Source of the DNA: DATCLA01 sp036564195
Lineage (GTDB): Bacteria; Bacillota; UBA4882; UBA8346
Direction: 5' to 3'
Length of the DNA stretch: 45,734 nt
NCBI GenBank assembly: GCA_036564195.1
Contig: DATCLA010000085.1
Span: 1 to 45,734 of the forward strand
Part shown: piece after piece, positions 1 to 8,524 of the stretch
Layout: each line of letters opens with the position of its first letter
How positions within the stretch are numbered: the first letter of the stretch is position 1
The notes under the pieces: generated by a model
Seen by the model: only the letters and a program-made list of their open reading frames with translations
Databases searched by the model: none
Told to the model about the DNA's origin: nothing
Program-made: the position numbers and the translations under genes

Positions 1-191
1 GCCATATTTCAATCCATACCTATCCTGAACAGGGATATGCCGCAATTGATGTCTATACTTGCGGCGGTGGAAGGACGCAGCAGGCCATCGATTACCTTAA
101 AGAGGTTTTAAACCCTACTAAGGTCAAAGAGATGCAAATTCGCCGGGGACTGCGTGACAGCTCCGAATGCCGTGAAGAACAGGCATCGTAA
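1..191 (+). CDS. speH: S-adenosylmethionine decarboxylase proenzyme, C-terminal fragment
   Basis: This is the 3' end of a gene cut by the window edge; the frame runs from base 3 to a TAA at 189-191 and gives 62 residues. It opens with HISIHTYPE and continues with AAIDVYTCG, the conserved core of prokaryotic AdoMet decarboxylase. In this family a Ser just before HISIHT becomes the pyruvoyl cofactor after self-cleavage. The two bases before the frame (GC) would fit an AGC Ser codon. The Cys in VYTCG is the catalytic acid. The enzyme makes decarboxylated AdoMet, the aminopropyl donor for spermidine. A strong terminator follows, so this ends its own transcription unit. Identification is firm despite truncation. 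Confidence 0.9.
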   Translation, partial: HISIHTYPEQGYAAIDVYTCGGGRTQQAIDYLKEVLNPTKVKEMQIRRGLRDSSECREEQAS

Positions 192-207
192 AGCGCCTAA
201 CTAAGAG

Positions 208-233
208 GGCACCCAAAACCGGGTGCCTTTTTA
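208..233 (+). terminator. Rho-independent terminator after speH
   Basis: A perfect 7-bp GC-rich stem (ggcaccc / gggtgcc) with a 6-nt loop is followed by a T-tract. It lies 16 bases after the speH stop and separates speH from the Ku gene. Confidence 0.9.
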
Positions 234-344
234 TTATGCCTCGCTCCGGTTGGTCTGCTTTTGAACCGTTGCCTGCAGACATGACTTAACATTCCAGGTT
301 TAGCATTTTAGTAAATAAAGCAAACTAATCACGAGGTGATCAAA

Positions 345-1163
345 ATGCGCACTCTCTGGAAAGGGGCAATCAGCTTCGGATTAGTAAATGTGCCTATAAA
401 ACTCTATACGGCTACGGAAAAAAAAGAGATCAAATTCCACTATCTCCACGCTAAATGCCAAACACCAATCAAATACGAACGGCACTGCCCCACCTGTAAT
501 CAACAGGTCTCCAATGAGGAGATCGTCTGGGGTTATGAATATCAGAACGGTCAATATGTAGTGCTTAAAGAAGAAGACTTCGAAAAACTGCCCGATGACA
601 ACAGCAAAACCATTGACATTTTAGACTTTGTGAACTTGGAGGAGATCGACCCCATCTATTATGATAAAAGTTATTACCTTGAACCAAGTTCCGGCGGAGA
701 AAAAGCTTATGCCTTACTGAAAAGGGCAATGCTTGATACCGGCAAGATTGCCATTGCTAAAGTAAAGATCCGTACCAAAGAAACTTTAACAGTATTGCGG
801 GTCTATCAAAACGTTCTGGTAATGGAGACCATTTTTTACCCGGATGAAATCCGTCCGGTATCTGGTTTAACCGGAATTCAAAGTGAACCCACCCTTCATG
901 AAAACGAAATCAAGATGGCCAGTAACCTGATTTCCAATCTTTCCGCCCGCTTTGATCCGGCCAAATATACCAATCAATACCGTGAAAACCTGATGGCACT
1001 GATTCAAAGTAAAATCGCCGGCGGTGAAGTTACCACCACTCCCACACCAGAAACGGGTAAAATTATCGATTTAATGGAAGCCTTAAAGGCCAGTATTGCG
1101 GCAACCGAAGCCCAACATCCTGCCGCCACCCCCAAAAAACGTCGGCGGGCAAAGACCGGTTAA
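345..1163 (+). CDS. ku: Ku protein (non-homologous end joining)
   Basis: The product is a 272-residue bacterial Ku, the homodimeric ring that binds DNA double-strand ends and recruits the ligase LigD. The N-terminus MRTLWKGAISFGLVNVPIKL is the family signature. The core is followed by a basic C-terminal tail (TPKKRRRAKTG), which in bacterial Ku contributes to DNA binding. The frame is open from a GTG at 336, but the GAGG at 333-336 is correctly spaced only for the ATG at 345, so I use that start. No ligD is in this window; the upstream neighbour is speH, behind a terminator, and the downstream gene is convergent. In spore-formers Ku typically protects dormant spores from strand breaks. That role is inferred, because no sporulation promoter was identified. 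Confidence 0.95.
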   Translation: MRTLWKGAISFGLVNVPIKLYTATEKKEIKFHYLHAKCQTPIKYERHCPTCNQQVSNEEIVWGYEYQNGQYVVLKEEDFEKLPDDNSKTIDILDFVNLEEIDPIYYDKSYYLEPSSGGEKAYALLKRAMLDTGKIAIAKVKIRTKETLTVLRVYQNVLVMETIFYPDEIRPVSGLTGIQSEPTLHENEIKMASNLISNLSARFDPAKYTNQYRENLMALIQSKIAGGEVTTTPTPETGKIIDLMEALKASIAATEAQHPAATPKKRRRAKTG

Positions 1164-1183
1164 CCTCTTATCCAATGACTCGA

Positions 1184-1384
1184 TTATAAAATTTTCCGAT
1201 TCAATGCGCAGACGATCTCTTGCCAAATAGGAATAGTCTCACTCTCTTTGAGTGGCGCTGTAATCAGCTTTTGAGTGGCTTCTTGAAAAGACTCCCACTG
1301 TTCACTGCGGGAATCAATCCAATCAAAATAACTGGATTCGAAATTTAGCGACAACTGTCCCGGAAGGTTAATCCGCCTACGCAT
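1184..1384 (-). CDS. Small orphan protein, 66 residues
   Basis: I do not recognise this protein. It is a short soluble polypeptide without signal peptide or membrane segment. It has a basic N-terminus (MRRRINLPG) and a central aromatic and acidic part (YFDWIDSRSEQWESFQEA). The start is well supported: AAAGGAGGG lies 6 to 7 bases before the ATG. The gene stands alone, convergent with ku and separated from dtd by almost 300 bases. Its upstream region carries five DnaA-box-like 9-mers at helical spacing, which suggests control by DnaA. The B. subtilis precedent is Sda, a small checkpoint protein expressed from a DnaA-box promoter, but I see no sequence similarity to Sda, and the analogy concerns gene arrangement only. 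Translation is likely; function is unknown. Confidence 0.7.
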   Translation of the reverse strand: MRRRINLPGQLSLNFESSYFDWIDSRSEQWESFQEATQKLITAPLKESETIPIWQEIVCALNRKIL

Positions 1385-1471
1385 TACAATCCCTCCTTTT
1401 TTTCAGGAAAAATGTTTCCTAATTTTAACATTCGCTATACATAATATTTTTCCTTCTAGTTTACCAAAATT

Positions 1472-1533
1472 TTTTACACAATTTAACACTTTTTCCACCG
1501 GTTATTCACGATTTATCCCCAACTTTTTCCACA
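1472..1533 (+). promoter_or_regulatory. Cluster of five DnaA-box-like 9-mers
   Basis: Five same-direction 9-mers resemble the DnaA box TTATCCACA: TTTTACACA (1472), TTTTCCACC (1491), TTATTCACG (1502), TTATCCCCA (1513) and TTTTCCACA (1525). Two have one mismatch and three have two. The last four begin 11, 11 and 12 bases apart, close to one helical turn. The cluster lies upstream of the 66-residue gene, with an AT-rich tract between. DnaA-mediated regulation is an inference. An origin is unlikely because most genes to the right are transcribed toward this site. Confidence 0.5.
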
Positions 1534-1625
1534 ACGCTGATAATCGGCAGGGTCTGGTTTGTTGAGCAATTGGCCTTAGGAAAATTCCAAATACCTGATA
1601 AGGAAAGCTGGCATTGGAATAGACT

Positions 1626-1667
1626 AAGGGGATGGTCTGTTGCCCAAAGCTTCAGAACCATCCCCTT
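1626..1667 (-). terminator. Long hairpin downstream of dtd
   Basis: An 11-bp perfect stem (aaggggatggt / accatcccctt) is extended by a CTG/CAG pairing past one bulged base. It lies 10 bases beyond the dtd stop, where a terminator of the recJ-relA-dtd unit is expected. On the minus strand it is not followed by a good U-tract, so it may instead be a 3'-end stabilising or Rho-assisted structure. Confidence 0.5.
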
Positions 1668-1677
1668 GACTTATAAT

Positions 1678-2130
1678 TCATTTAAGCAGACTCTTACTGT
1701 CTAAGATAATCGTTACCGGTCCGTCATTAACCGATTGAACTTGCATATAGCTCCGAAAGCGGCCTTTTTGAACTTCCAATCCGCTTTGGGAGACCCGCTC
1801 GCAAAAAAGCTCATACAGCCGTTCCCCCAGTTCCGGGTCTGCCGCCGTGCCGAAATAAGGACGTCGGCCGTGCGTGCAGTCGGCATACAAAGTAAATTGG
1901 GAGATGATTAAGAGCGGTAACTTTAATTCTTTAGCGGAATGATTCATTTTACCGTCGCTATCAGCAAAAATCCGCAAATTTACAGTTTTATCGGCTAATA
2001 CTGCCGCATCGGTCTCAGTATCATCCCGGCCGACCCCGACCAAGACTAACAGTCCCGGACCAATCGCCCCCAGTTTTGCTCCGGAGACAAATACTGAAGC
2101 TTCGCTAACCCGTTGAATTACGATTCGCAT
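1678..2130 (-). CDS. dtd: D-aminoacyl-tRNA deacylase
   Basis: This 150-residue enzyme hydrolyses D-amino acids (and glycine mischarged on tRNA-Ala) from tRNA, a chiral proofreading step in the cytoplasm. The start MRIVIQRVSEASV, the SQFTLYAD motif near residue 80 and the C-terminal NDGPVT, which carries the Gly-cisPro dipeptide, are the family hallmarks. Its length is typical. The ATG directly abuts the relA stop codon, so translation is probably coupled, and the relA-dtd pair is a common Firmicute arrangement. Confidence 0.96.
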   Translation of the reverse strand: MRIVIQRVSEASVFVSGAKLGAIGPGLLVLVGVGRDDTETDAAVLADKTVNLRIFADSDGKMNHSAKELKLPLLIISQFTLYADCTHGRRPYFGTAADPELGERLYELFCERVSQSGLEVQKGRFRSYMQVQSVNDGPVTIILDSKSLLK

Positions 2131-4278
2131 TTAACGCACCAAACGGCTGACACGGTAAACCTTACAGATACCCTCAACCCTTGATACCCGTTTGAAAACA
2201 GCCTGAATCTGTTCTGAATGAGTAATTCCCAATGTCAAACTGATATAAGCCGTTCCTTTCTTAGCGCGGGCCTTAGCCGCGGTTATGTTAAGTTTTAATT
2301 CAGCAATAGCATTCATCACATCAACCAGCAGGTTGACTCGATCGTCGCCTTCAATTTCAATATCGATCGGATAAACTCCTTCAACTTCATTATCCCACTC
2401 TACCTCAATCAGGCGTTCCCGATCTTCTTTTGAAAGATTCAAACAGTTGCTACGATGCACCGATATTCCTTTGCCCCGGGTAATAAAGCCGATAATCGCA
2501 TCTCCCGGCACCGGATTACAACACTTAGCAAAGCGGATTAATAAGTTTTCCACTCCCCGCACTTTAACGCCAAAGCCGGAACGGTGGTTACGAGTTTCGG
2601 AACCGTCTTCGGTTTTCAGCGGCGCAGTTTTGGGAGTTAACTCTTTATCCACAGTTAACTTGCCAATGAGCAGATTAGGGGAGATTTTCAGGCCGCCGAT
2701 GGCTGCCAGCAGATCTTCGGCACTGCTAAACCCCAGCCTTTTTGCGCCTTCCAGCAGAATCTCCGAACGCAGGCTTTCAGCTACCTCCAGCCCTTGTTTG
2801 CGCAGCTCCTTTTCTAGGATCTCCCGCCCCGCATGGATATTTTCTTCCTTATACTGTTCCCGGATCCACTGCCGGATCCGGTTTTTTGCTTTTGAGGTTT
2901 TAACAAAGTTTAACCAATCGCGACTCGGACCGTTCAGTTTTGAACTGATAATTTGGACAATATCGCCATTTTTTAATTGGTAATCCAGCGGGACCAGCCT
3001 GCCATTGACTTTGGCTCCGGAACACTGGTGGCCCAAAGTAGTATGGATACTGTAAGCAAAGTCGACCGGAGTGGAACCAGCCGGCAGACTTTTAACGTCA
3101 CCTTTGGGAGTAAAGACAAAAACCTCATCGGTAAACAGGCCGATCTTTAATGTCTCCATAAACTCTTCGGAATCCTTCATTTCGCCCTGCCATTCGATTA
3201 AATGACGTAACCAGGCGATCTTCTCCCGCAGCTCCTGGTCGTCGGGACCGTTTTCTTTATAGAGCCAATGGGCGGCAATTCCGTACTCCGCAGTTCGGTG
3301 CATCTCCCAAGTCCGGATCTGGATCTCAAACTGTTCCCCGCCATGTCCGATTACTGTGGTATGCAGAGACTGATACATATTGGACTTGGGCATCGCTATA
3401 TAATCTTTAAACCGTCCCGGAATTGGTTTCCAAAGGGTATGAACTATTCCTAAAACTTCGTAACAGTCCTGCACGGTTTCGACAATCACTCGCAGTCCCA
3501 TTAAATCATAGATCTCGCTGAAATCCTTCCCTTGTTCCTGCATCTTATGATAGATACTGTAAAAATGCTTGGGCCGGCCTTGCAGTTCACACTTGATGCC
3601 GATCTGCTCTAAGGCGTGTTGTAAAGTCTCCTTAATTTCCTGAATGTATCCTTCCCGCTCTTTGCGTTTTTTCGCAACTTTATTGACCAAATCATAATAC
3701 ACTTCCGGTTCCAGAAACCGTAAAGCCAAATCTTCCAGTTCCCACTTGAGTTTCCACATACCCAAGCGGTGTGTTAACGGCGCATAGATTTCCAAAGTCT
3801 CCTTGGCAACCCGCTTTTGCTTTTCTACGGGCAGATATTTTAAGGTCCGCATATTGTGGAGGCGGTCCGCCAGCTTAATAATGATCACTCTTAAATCCTG
3901 GGTCATCGCAAAAAACATTTTACGCAAGTTCTCCATCTGCTGTTCCTGCCGGGTCTGAAAATTCAGCTGCGACAGTTTAGTGACCCCATTAACCAGCATC
4001 GCCACAGTAGGCCCAAATTTTTTGGCGATCTGTTCATTATCAATTGCCGTATCTTCCACCACATCATGGAGCAAAGCAGCAACAATCGAGGTAGTATCCA
4101 TCGCCAGATCATTGACAATTGCCGCCACTTCCAAGGGATGCTGAATATAATCTTCCCCGGATTCCCGTTTTTGACCCTGATGGGCGCGAGCGGCAAATTC
4201 ATAGGCTGCTTTTACTTTTTCCAGATCAACTTCGCTGCGGTTTACTTTTAACCGCTCCAGCAATGTTTCGATTGTCAA
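2131..4278 (-). CDS. relA: Bifunctional (p)ppGpp synthetase/hydrolase
   Basis: This is a long RelA/SpoT homologue of about 715 residues that makes and degrades the alarmone (p)ppGpp. In order it has the HD hydrolase domain with HDVVEDT, the synthetase domain with RFKDYIAMPK and EIQIRTWEMH, a TGS domain beginning VFVFTPKGD, a zinc-finger region (KCCNPVPGD) and a C-terminal ACT domain. An intact hydrolase motif together with RFKDY fits a bifunctional Rel. The frame is open to an ATG at 4317, but that codon has no spaced Shine-Dalgarno. A TTG at 4278 has AGGTG six bases upstream and aligns with family N-termini, so I prefer it. It follows recJ by 16 bases; from the ATG it would overlap recJ by 23 bases. 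Confidence 0.95.
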   Translation of the reverse strand: MTIETLLERLKVNRSEVDLEKVKAAYEFAARAHQGQKRESGEDYIQHPLEVAAIVNDLAMDTTSIVAALLHDVVEDTAIDNEQIAKKFGPTVAMLVNGVTKLSQLNFQTRQEQQMENLRKMFFAMTQDLRVIIIKLADRLHNMRTLKYLPVEKQKRVAKETLEIYAPLTHRLGMWKLKWELEDLALRFLEPEVYYDLVNKVAKKRKEREGYIQEIKETLQHALEQIGIKCELQGRPKHFYSIYHKMQEQGKDFSEIYDLMGLRVIVETVQDCYEVLGIVHTLWKPIPGRFKDYIAMPKSNMYQSLHTTVIGHGGEQFEIQIRTWEMHRTAEYGIAAHWLYKENGPDDQELREKIAWLRHLIEWQGEMKDSEEFMETLKIGLFTDEVFVFTPKGDVKSLPAGSTPVDFAYSIHTTLGHQCSGAKVNGRLVPLDYQLKNGDIVQIISSKLNGPSRDWLNFVKTSKAKNRIRQWIREQYKEENIHAGREILEKELRKQGLEVAESLRSEILLEGAKRLGFSSAEDLLAAIGGLKISPNLLIGKLTVDKELTPKTAPLKTEDGSETRNHRSGFGVKVRGVENLLIRFAKCCNPVPGDAIIGFITRGKGISVHRSNCLNLSKEDRERLIEVEWDNEVEGVYPIDIEIEGDDRVNLLVDVMNAIAELKLNITAAKARAKKGTAYISLTLGITHSEQIQAVFKRVSRVEGICKVYRVSRLVR

Positions 4279-4294
4279 TCTATTCACCTGCTTA

Positions 4295-6007
4295 TTATTG
4301 CTCAAAAGTACGGACATCCTTCAGGTTTAATTGTACCGATGCCGAACCGTTCCAGTTGTTTTCTTCTAAAGAGAACGCCAAGTCAACTTCGTTGCTGCTC
4401 GCCAACTCCGGGTATAAAAACCCGAGATTAAAACCGATTCCTTCCCGGATTATATTCTTATGTTTCACCTTAATCTTAAGATGTTTACCGTTCTCACCGA
4501 CACTGCGACTGCCGATTAGACTTAAGGATTTACATCCCAAGATCGGAGTAGGGTTACTCGGACCGCAGGGAGCCAATTTTTTCAGTTCTCTTACTAAGTC
4601 CAAAGTCACCCCGCTCAACTCGATTAAACTCTCTATCTTTAAGGTAGGTATTAAATCCTCTTCGGTCAGACTTTCCTTAGCCAGCTGATAAAAGGCCTCT
4701 CTAAACCCGGGAATTTCCGAACGTTTGATGGCCAAACCGGCAGCAAATTCATGTCCCCCGAACCTTAATAGATATTGGCCACACTTTTCAATCGCAGCGA
4801 ATAAATTAAACCCCGTGATACTGCGGCCGGAACCTCGTCCTTCTTCGCCTTCCAGCCCAATCAGGATTACCGGTTTATGATAGATTTCAACCAGGCGGGA
4901 GGCAACAATCCCAATTACCCCCAAATGCCACCCTTCGCCGGCAAGAACAATAGCATGTTCTTCATTTAGCCGGGGATCCGCAGCGATCTGGGCCTGTGCT
5001 TCGGCTAAGACCATATTTTCAATCTCCTGCCGGTTTTGGTTTTCCTGGTCCAACTCCTGGGCCAATTGTTGCGCCCGGTTGTGGTCACTACATAAAAATA
5101 ATTTAACCCCGATACTGGGGTTACCCAAGCGGCCAGCTGCATTAATCCGGGGCGCCAGGATAAACCCGATATGCCCGCAGTTAATCTCCCGGTTTTTCAA
5201 TCCCAATACCTCAATTAATGCTTGTAGACCAATATTATTGGTCTGGTTAAGCTGTTCCAAACCGTATTTAACCAAAACACGGTTTTCCTCCAACAGAGGA
5301 ACGATATCCGCTACGGTTCCGAAAGCAACTAAGTCTAAATTTTCAAAAAGGCGTGGTTCAATTTCAGGAATCAGTTTCGCCAGACCTTGCAACAACTTGA
5401 AAGCCACTCCTACACCAGCCAACTGGGTAAAGGGATAGCCGTTACCTGGTACTTTCGGATTAATAATAGCATAGGCGTCCGGTAAAATCTCCTGCGGTTC
5501 ATGATGGTCAGTAATGATTAGGTCAACTCCCCGCTCTTTCAAATACCTGGCTTCCTCCACTGCACTAATCCCGCAATCGACCGTGATCACCAGACTGACT
5601 CCCTTGGATAGAGCCTTTTCCAATGATGAAAGGTGCAACCCATAACCCTCTTCCAGACGCTTCGGAATATAATATAACAGTTTTCCCGGCAGATACTTAG
5701 CCAGGACCCGAACCATCAACGCGATGGAGGTAATTCCATCCACATCGTAATCACCATAAACCAGTACTGCTTCACGCTTTTCAAAGGCTTGCCTGATCCG
5801 CTGTACCGCCTGTTCCATTTGGGTAAACCGGAAGGGATCATGCAATTGCTTTAAGTCTGGCAGCAGAAATCGTACCGCGGTATCCGGGGATGAGATACCC
5901 CGGTTTAGCAATAACTGTGCTAATAAGGTAGATATTCCAATGGCTTTAGCCAACTCTTCAGCCTCGCTGCTAAAACCAGAGGCTATTTTCCAGATTTTCT
6001 TTCCCAT
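4295..6007 (-). CDS. recJ: Single-stranded-DNA-specific exonuclease RecJ
   Basis: RecJ is a 5'-to-3' single-strand DNA exonuclease of recombination and mismatch repair. The DHH phosphoesterase motifs are all visible: VYGDYDVDGITS, ITVDCGI, IITDHHEP and GTVADIVPL. They are followed by RINAAGRLG and the DHHA1 motif GGHEFAAGL. At 570 residues it is close to the E. coli enzyme (577) and lacks the long C-terminal extension of the B. subtilis protein. It is followed immediately by relA and dtd. Upstream, a terminator of the HAD gene lies about 100 bases before the start, so recJ probably opens the recJ-relA-dtd unit, although I could not fix a convincing promoter. Confidence 0.96.
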   Translation of the reverse strand: MGKKIWKIASGFSSEAEELAKAIGISTLLAQLLLNRGISSPDTAVRFLLPDLKQLHDPFRFTQMEQAVQRIRQAFEKREAVLVYGDYDVDGITSIALMVRVLAKYLPGKLLYYIPKRLEEGYGLHLSSLEKALSKGVSLVITVDCGISAVEEARYLKERGVDLIITDHHEPQEILPDAYAIINPKVPGNGYPFTQLAGVGVAFKLLQGLAKLIPEIEPRLFENLDLVAFGTVADIVPLLEENRVLVKYGLEQLNQTNNIGLQALIEVLGLKNREINCGHIGFILAPRINAAGRLGNPSIGVKLFLCSDHNRAQQLAQELDQENQNRQEIENMVLAEAQAQIAADPRLNEEHAIVLAGEGWHLGVIGIVASRLVEIYHKPVILIGLEGEEGRGSGRSITGFNLFAAIEKCGQYLLRFGGHEFAAGLAIKRSEIPGFREAFYQLAKESLTEEDLIPTLKIESLIELSGVTLDLVRELKKLAPCGPSNPTPILGCKSLSLIGSRSVGENGKHLKIKVKHKNIIREGIGFNLGFLYPELASSNEVDLAFSLEENNWNGSASVQLNLKDVRTFEQ

Positions 6008-6103
6008 CTTTACTCCGTCTCTTCTAAGGTTTGTTATATAGTTGGGTTCCAGTTACTATTGATATTTTTAAAAATTATAAAAATAACAATCAGAATACTT
6101 AAA

Positions 6104-6141
6104 TAGAACAAAATGCCGATAATCAATAGATCTTCGGCATT
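6104..6141 (-). terminator. Probable terminator after the HAD phosphatase gene
   Basis: An 8-bp perfect stem (aatgccga / tcggcatt) with a 14-nt loop is followed on the minus strand by a T-rich stretch (TTTTGTTC). It lies 68 bases beyond the HAD gene stop and before recJ. Confidence 0.65.
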
Positions 6142-6209
6142 ACTTGCTACATTCCTGCAATTCGCAATTTCTTACCTGAACCTCTTTAAGATCCTAAAAA
6201 ACCAAAGGA

Positions 6210-7004
6210 TCAGGGAATAATATCCGCAACTGAAGCCACGACTTGACGGGGCCGATAGGGAAATTTACAAATCTGTTCCTTTTGAGTAACCCCGCTTAAT
6301 ACTAAAATCGTTTCCAGCCCCGATTCTAACCCCACTTTAATGTCGGTATCCATCCGGTCGCCGACCATTACCGCGTTTTGGGAGTGTTCACCAAGAAAAC
6401 GTAAAGCCAGACGCATGATTAAGGGATTCGGCTTCCCCACAAAATAAGGCGTATAGCCGGTAGCTGCCTCCAGCATTGCGGCCACTGCACCGCAACCCGG
6501 GATATTGCCGCTTTCCGATGGTCCGGAAGGATCAGGGTTAGTGGCAATAAACGGAATCCCCGCCAGGATTAATTGGGAAGCGCGAATAATCCGGTCATAG
6601 GAATAGGAATCAGTTTCCCCTAAAATAACATAGTCCGGATTGTAGTCGGTCAAGGAATACCCCACTTCGGTCAAGGCCTGGTATAAACCAGTTCCGCCGA
6701 GTACATAGGCGGAACCGCCCGGTTTTTGCGACTGAACAAAAGCAGCTGTAGCAATGGCACTGCTAAACAGGTGGCTTTTTTCAACCGGCAGTCCCGCGGC
6801 ATTCAGACGATGCTGGAGATCATCCAGAGTATAGCGGGAATTGTTAGTTAAGATCATATATTTATGACCGCCCTGATTCAAACGTTCAATAAACTCTTTA
6901 GCGCCGGTAATGGCCCGTTCACCATGGACGAGGACACCGTCCATGTCAATGAGATAGGCCTTCTTGCCTGTTTCAGCCGCTGGGCTAGTCAGATTATCGT
7001 TCAT
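6210..7004 (-). CDS. HAD-superfamily IIA phosphatase (NagD-like)
   Basis: This 264-residue protein is a class IIA haloacid-dehalogenase phosphatase. Motif I is DMDGVLVHG with the nucleophilic Asp, motif II is LTNNSRYT, motif III includes the lysine of VGKPNPLIM, and motif IV is MVGDRMDTDI. The substrate cannot be told from sequence; family members dephosphorylate sugar phosphates, nucleotides and phosphoglycolate-type damage products. It follows the HD-domain gene by 41 bases and probably shares its transcript. The specific name NagD is not warranted outside an amino-sugar locus. Confidence 0.88.
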   Translation of the reverse strand: MNDNLTSPAAETGKKAYLIDMDGVLVHGERAITGAKEFIERLNQGGHKYMILTNNSRYTLDDLQHRLNAAGLPVEKSHLFSSAIATAAFVQSQKPGGSAYVLGGTGLYQALTEVGYSLTDYNPDYVILGETDSYSYDRIIRASQLILAGIPFIATNPDPSGPSESGNIPGCGAVAAMLEAATGYTPYFVGKPNPLIMRLALRFLGEHSQNAVMVGDRMDTDIKVGLESGLETILVLSGVTQKEQICKFPYRPRQVVASVADIIP

Positions 7005-7045
7005 CTTTACCTCCCTACTAACGACACTTGTGTGTGGTTAATGAT

Positions 7046-8239
7046 TCATATAAAATAGTCAAACAATTGCCCGAAGTTAATCCCTGCGACCTCCTTGTTG
7101 CGGTACATTTGATAGAGCCGGTTTCGGCCTTCTTCCAAGTGATGCGACTTAATTCCCTGTTTGATTGATAATGAAGCTTCAATAAATGCTGCCAGATGGT
7201 CGCAAGCTCTCAAAATATGTCCATCCAGAGCGTCAAATTTATTTTCATTATAATTCTTCATCTCGGTATCGGTAATTCCCCGGACTACCCGACCATCCAA
7301 TTTAACCTTGTTACTAAATTCATCCGTGATAAAGTAATTAATCTCTTCATGCCAAGGTTCCGGCAGTAACGGCAAGAGCCGCTCCCGAATCTGGATACCT
7401 TCGTATTCCTTAATTAAATCCTGCAATCCCGCCACCGAACTTTTAATCGGGGAAACAATATCTCTAGTCAATACTTCAGGCAGGTCATGGAATAAAGCAG
7501 CAAAATAGTTATTATACAGTCTTTTTTCACAAGCGTTAATTTCCAATGAACATAAGTAAGATAATAAGGCCACTACCAGCATATGGTCTAAAACCGCCGT
7601 CTTGGGAATGCGGGGCGACTGGGCCCAGCGCTGCTGAAAACGGAGTTGACCGCAGAGATCGATAAAACCATCTAACTTCTTATGCAGTAGCAACTGCTGC
7701 ACTCCAGGTAAGTCATAATAGTCCTCAATCTGATCCTCAATTTCCGCACGGGTTTTCTCAATTCCGTACAAAAAAGGAGTCAGGTTGTAGATAATCCGGA
7801 ATTCCCATTTAGTGGCTAAGTAATGGGCTGCTTTGAGGATCCGGCGCTCCAGATGGCCCTCGGCTGAGTCACTTGCCAAAAAATACTGTTGAAACTTGTC
7901 TTTGAAGCCTCCTTTGATGTCACTGATATCCCCTTCTAATTCACCCAGGACCCATTCATTTAATTCCTTACCTTTCTGACGCATCATCTGATGAAATACC
8001 GGTGGCTTAATATCGGTTAAAATTACCCGGTGTAAAAATTCAAACAATCCGCCTTCGATTAAATAAACCCAATTAATACAGGTCCCCTTGGTCTCTTCCA
8101 GCCGGGCCAGGACATAGGCAATTACCATTTTATGGGCTTGCTTACCCAACTCGGTTAGTTCCATCGGGCGGGCGTGATCATTCCACCTTTGGATACTGGC
8201 GGCTTCATAAATCCGTTCAATGATTCCTTTACGAATCAT
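7046..8239 (-). CDS. HD-domain phosphohydrolase, uncharacterised
   Basis: This is an HD-superfamily hydrolase of about 397 residues. Metal-binding signatures include DHMLVVALLSYL, then FHDLPEVLTRDIVSP with the His-Asp pair, and a downstream Asp in FDALDGHILRACDHLAAF. The layout recalls YfbR/HD_3-type nucleotidases, but a long N-terminal region of about 180 residues is unlike YfbR and unrecognised. The frame is open from 8317. I start at 8239 because GGGGGG lies 6 bases upstream of that ATG and the N-terminus MIRKGIIERIYEAASIQRW is ordinary. It is probably cotranscribed with the HAD phosphatase, so the two may act on related phosphorylated metabolites; that is a guess from proximity. Confidence 0.85.
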   Translation of the reverse strand: MIRKGIIERIYEAASIQRWNDHARPMELTELGKQAHKMVIAYVLARLEETKGTCINWVYLIEGGLFEFLHRVILTDIKPPVFHQMMRQKGKELNEWVLGELEGDISDIKGGFKDKFQQYFLASDSAEGHLERRILKAAHYLATKWEFRIIYNLTPFLYGIEKTRAEIEDQIEDYYDLPGVQQLLLHKKLDGFIDLCGQLRFQQRWAQSPRIPKTAVLDHMLVVALLSYLCSLEINACEKRLYNNYFAALFHDLPEVLTRDIVSPIKSSVAGLQDLIKEYEGIQIRERLLPLLPEPWHEEINYFITDEFSNKVKLDGRVVRGITDTEMKNYNENKFDALDGHILRACDHLAAFIEASLSIKQGIKSHHLEEGRNRLYQMYRNKEVAGINFGQLFDYFI

Positions 8240-8524
8240 CGTTTTCCCCCCGTTCCTCCCACAAATGGCTTTTTCAGAAAATTTTGATATAGATATTAAC
8301 TGGCTTTCAATAATCACTAATTTGCTTCAGCTAAAAAACGGAATTTCCCCGATTAGTTCACATCCGGCAGCTAAAATTTGAAGTCAGGGTTTCATATTTC
8401 CCAAAATGCCGTAACGTAAACCTTTAAACATTTCCAAATTTATTCTCTATTACTGCTTCGGAATCCTCTTAACAACTGACTTTCCAAGTTAAATTCTTAC
8501 TAAACCAAGCAGCGTTAAGTCTAC

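Noticed and set aside
1385..1540. Chromosomal replication origin (AT-rich tract plus DnaA-box-like sites)
   Set aside because: dnaA, dnaN, recF and gyr genes are absent, and most genes to the right are transcribed toward the site, opposite to the usual bias around oriC. A regulatory cluster is more likely.
2447..2983. Plus-strand ORF of 178 codons
   Set aside because: It is antisense to the TGS/ACT half of relA, with Ser/Arg/Pro-rich composition.
4119..4688. Plus-strand ORF of 189 codons
   Set aside because: It is antisense to the relA/recJ junction, with both of those genes strongly supported; composition is spurious.
6018..6130. Tiny hydrophobic ORF of about 30 residues on the minus strand before recJ
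   Set aside because: It would need a TTG start without Shine-Dalgarno and overlaps the terminator hairpin of the HAD gene.
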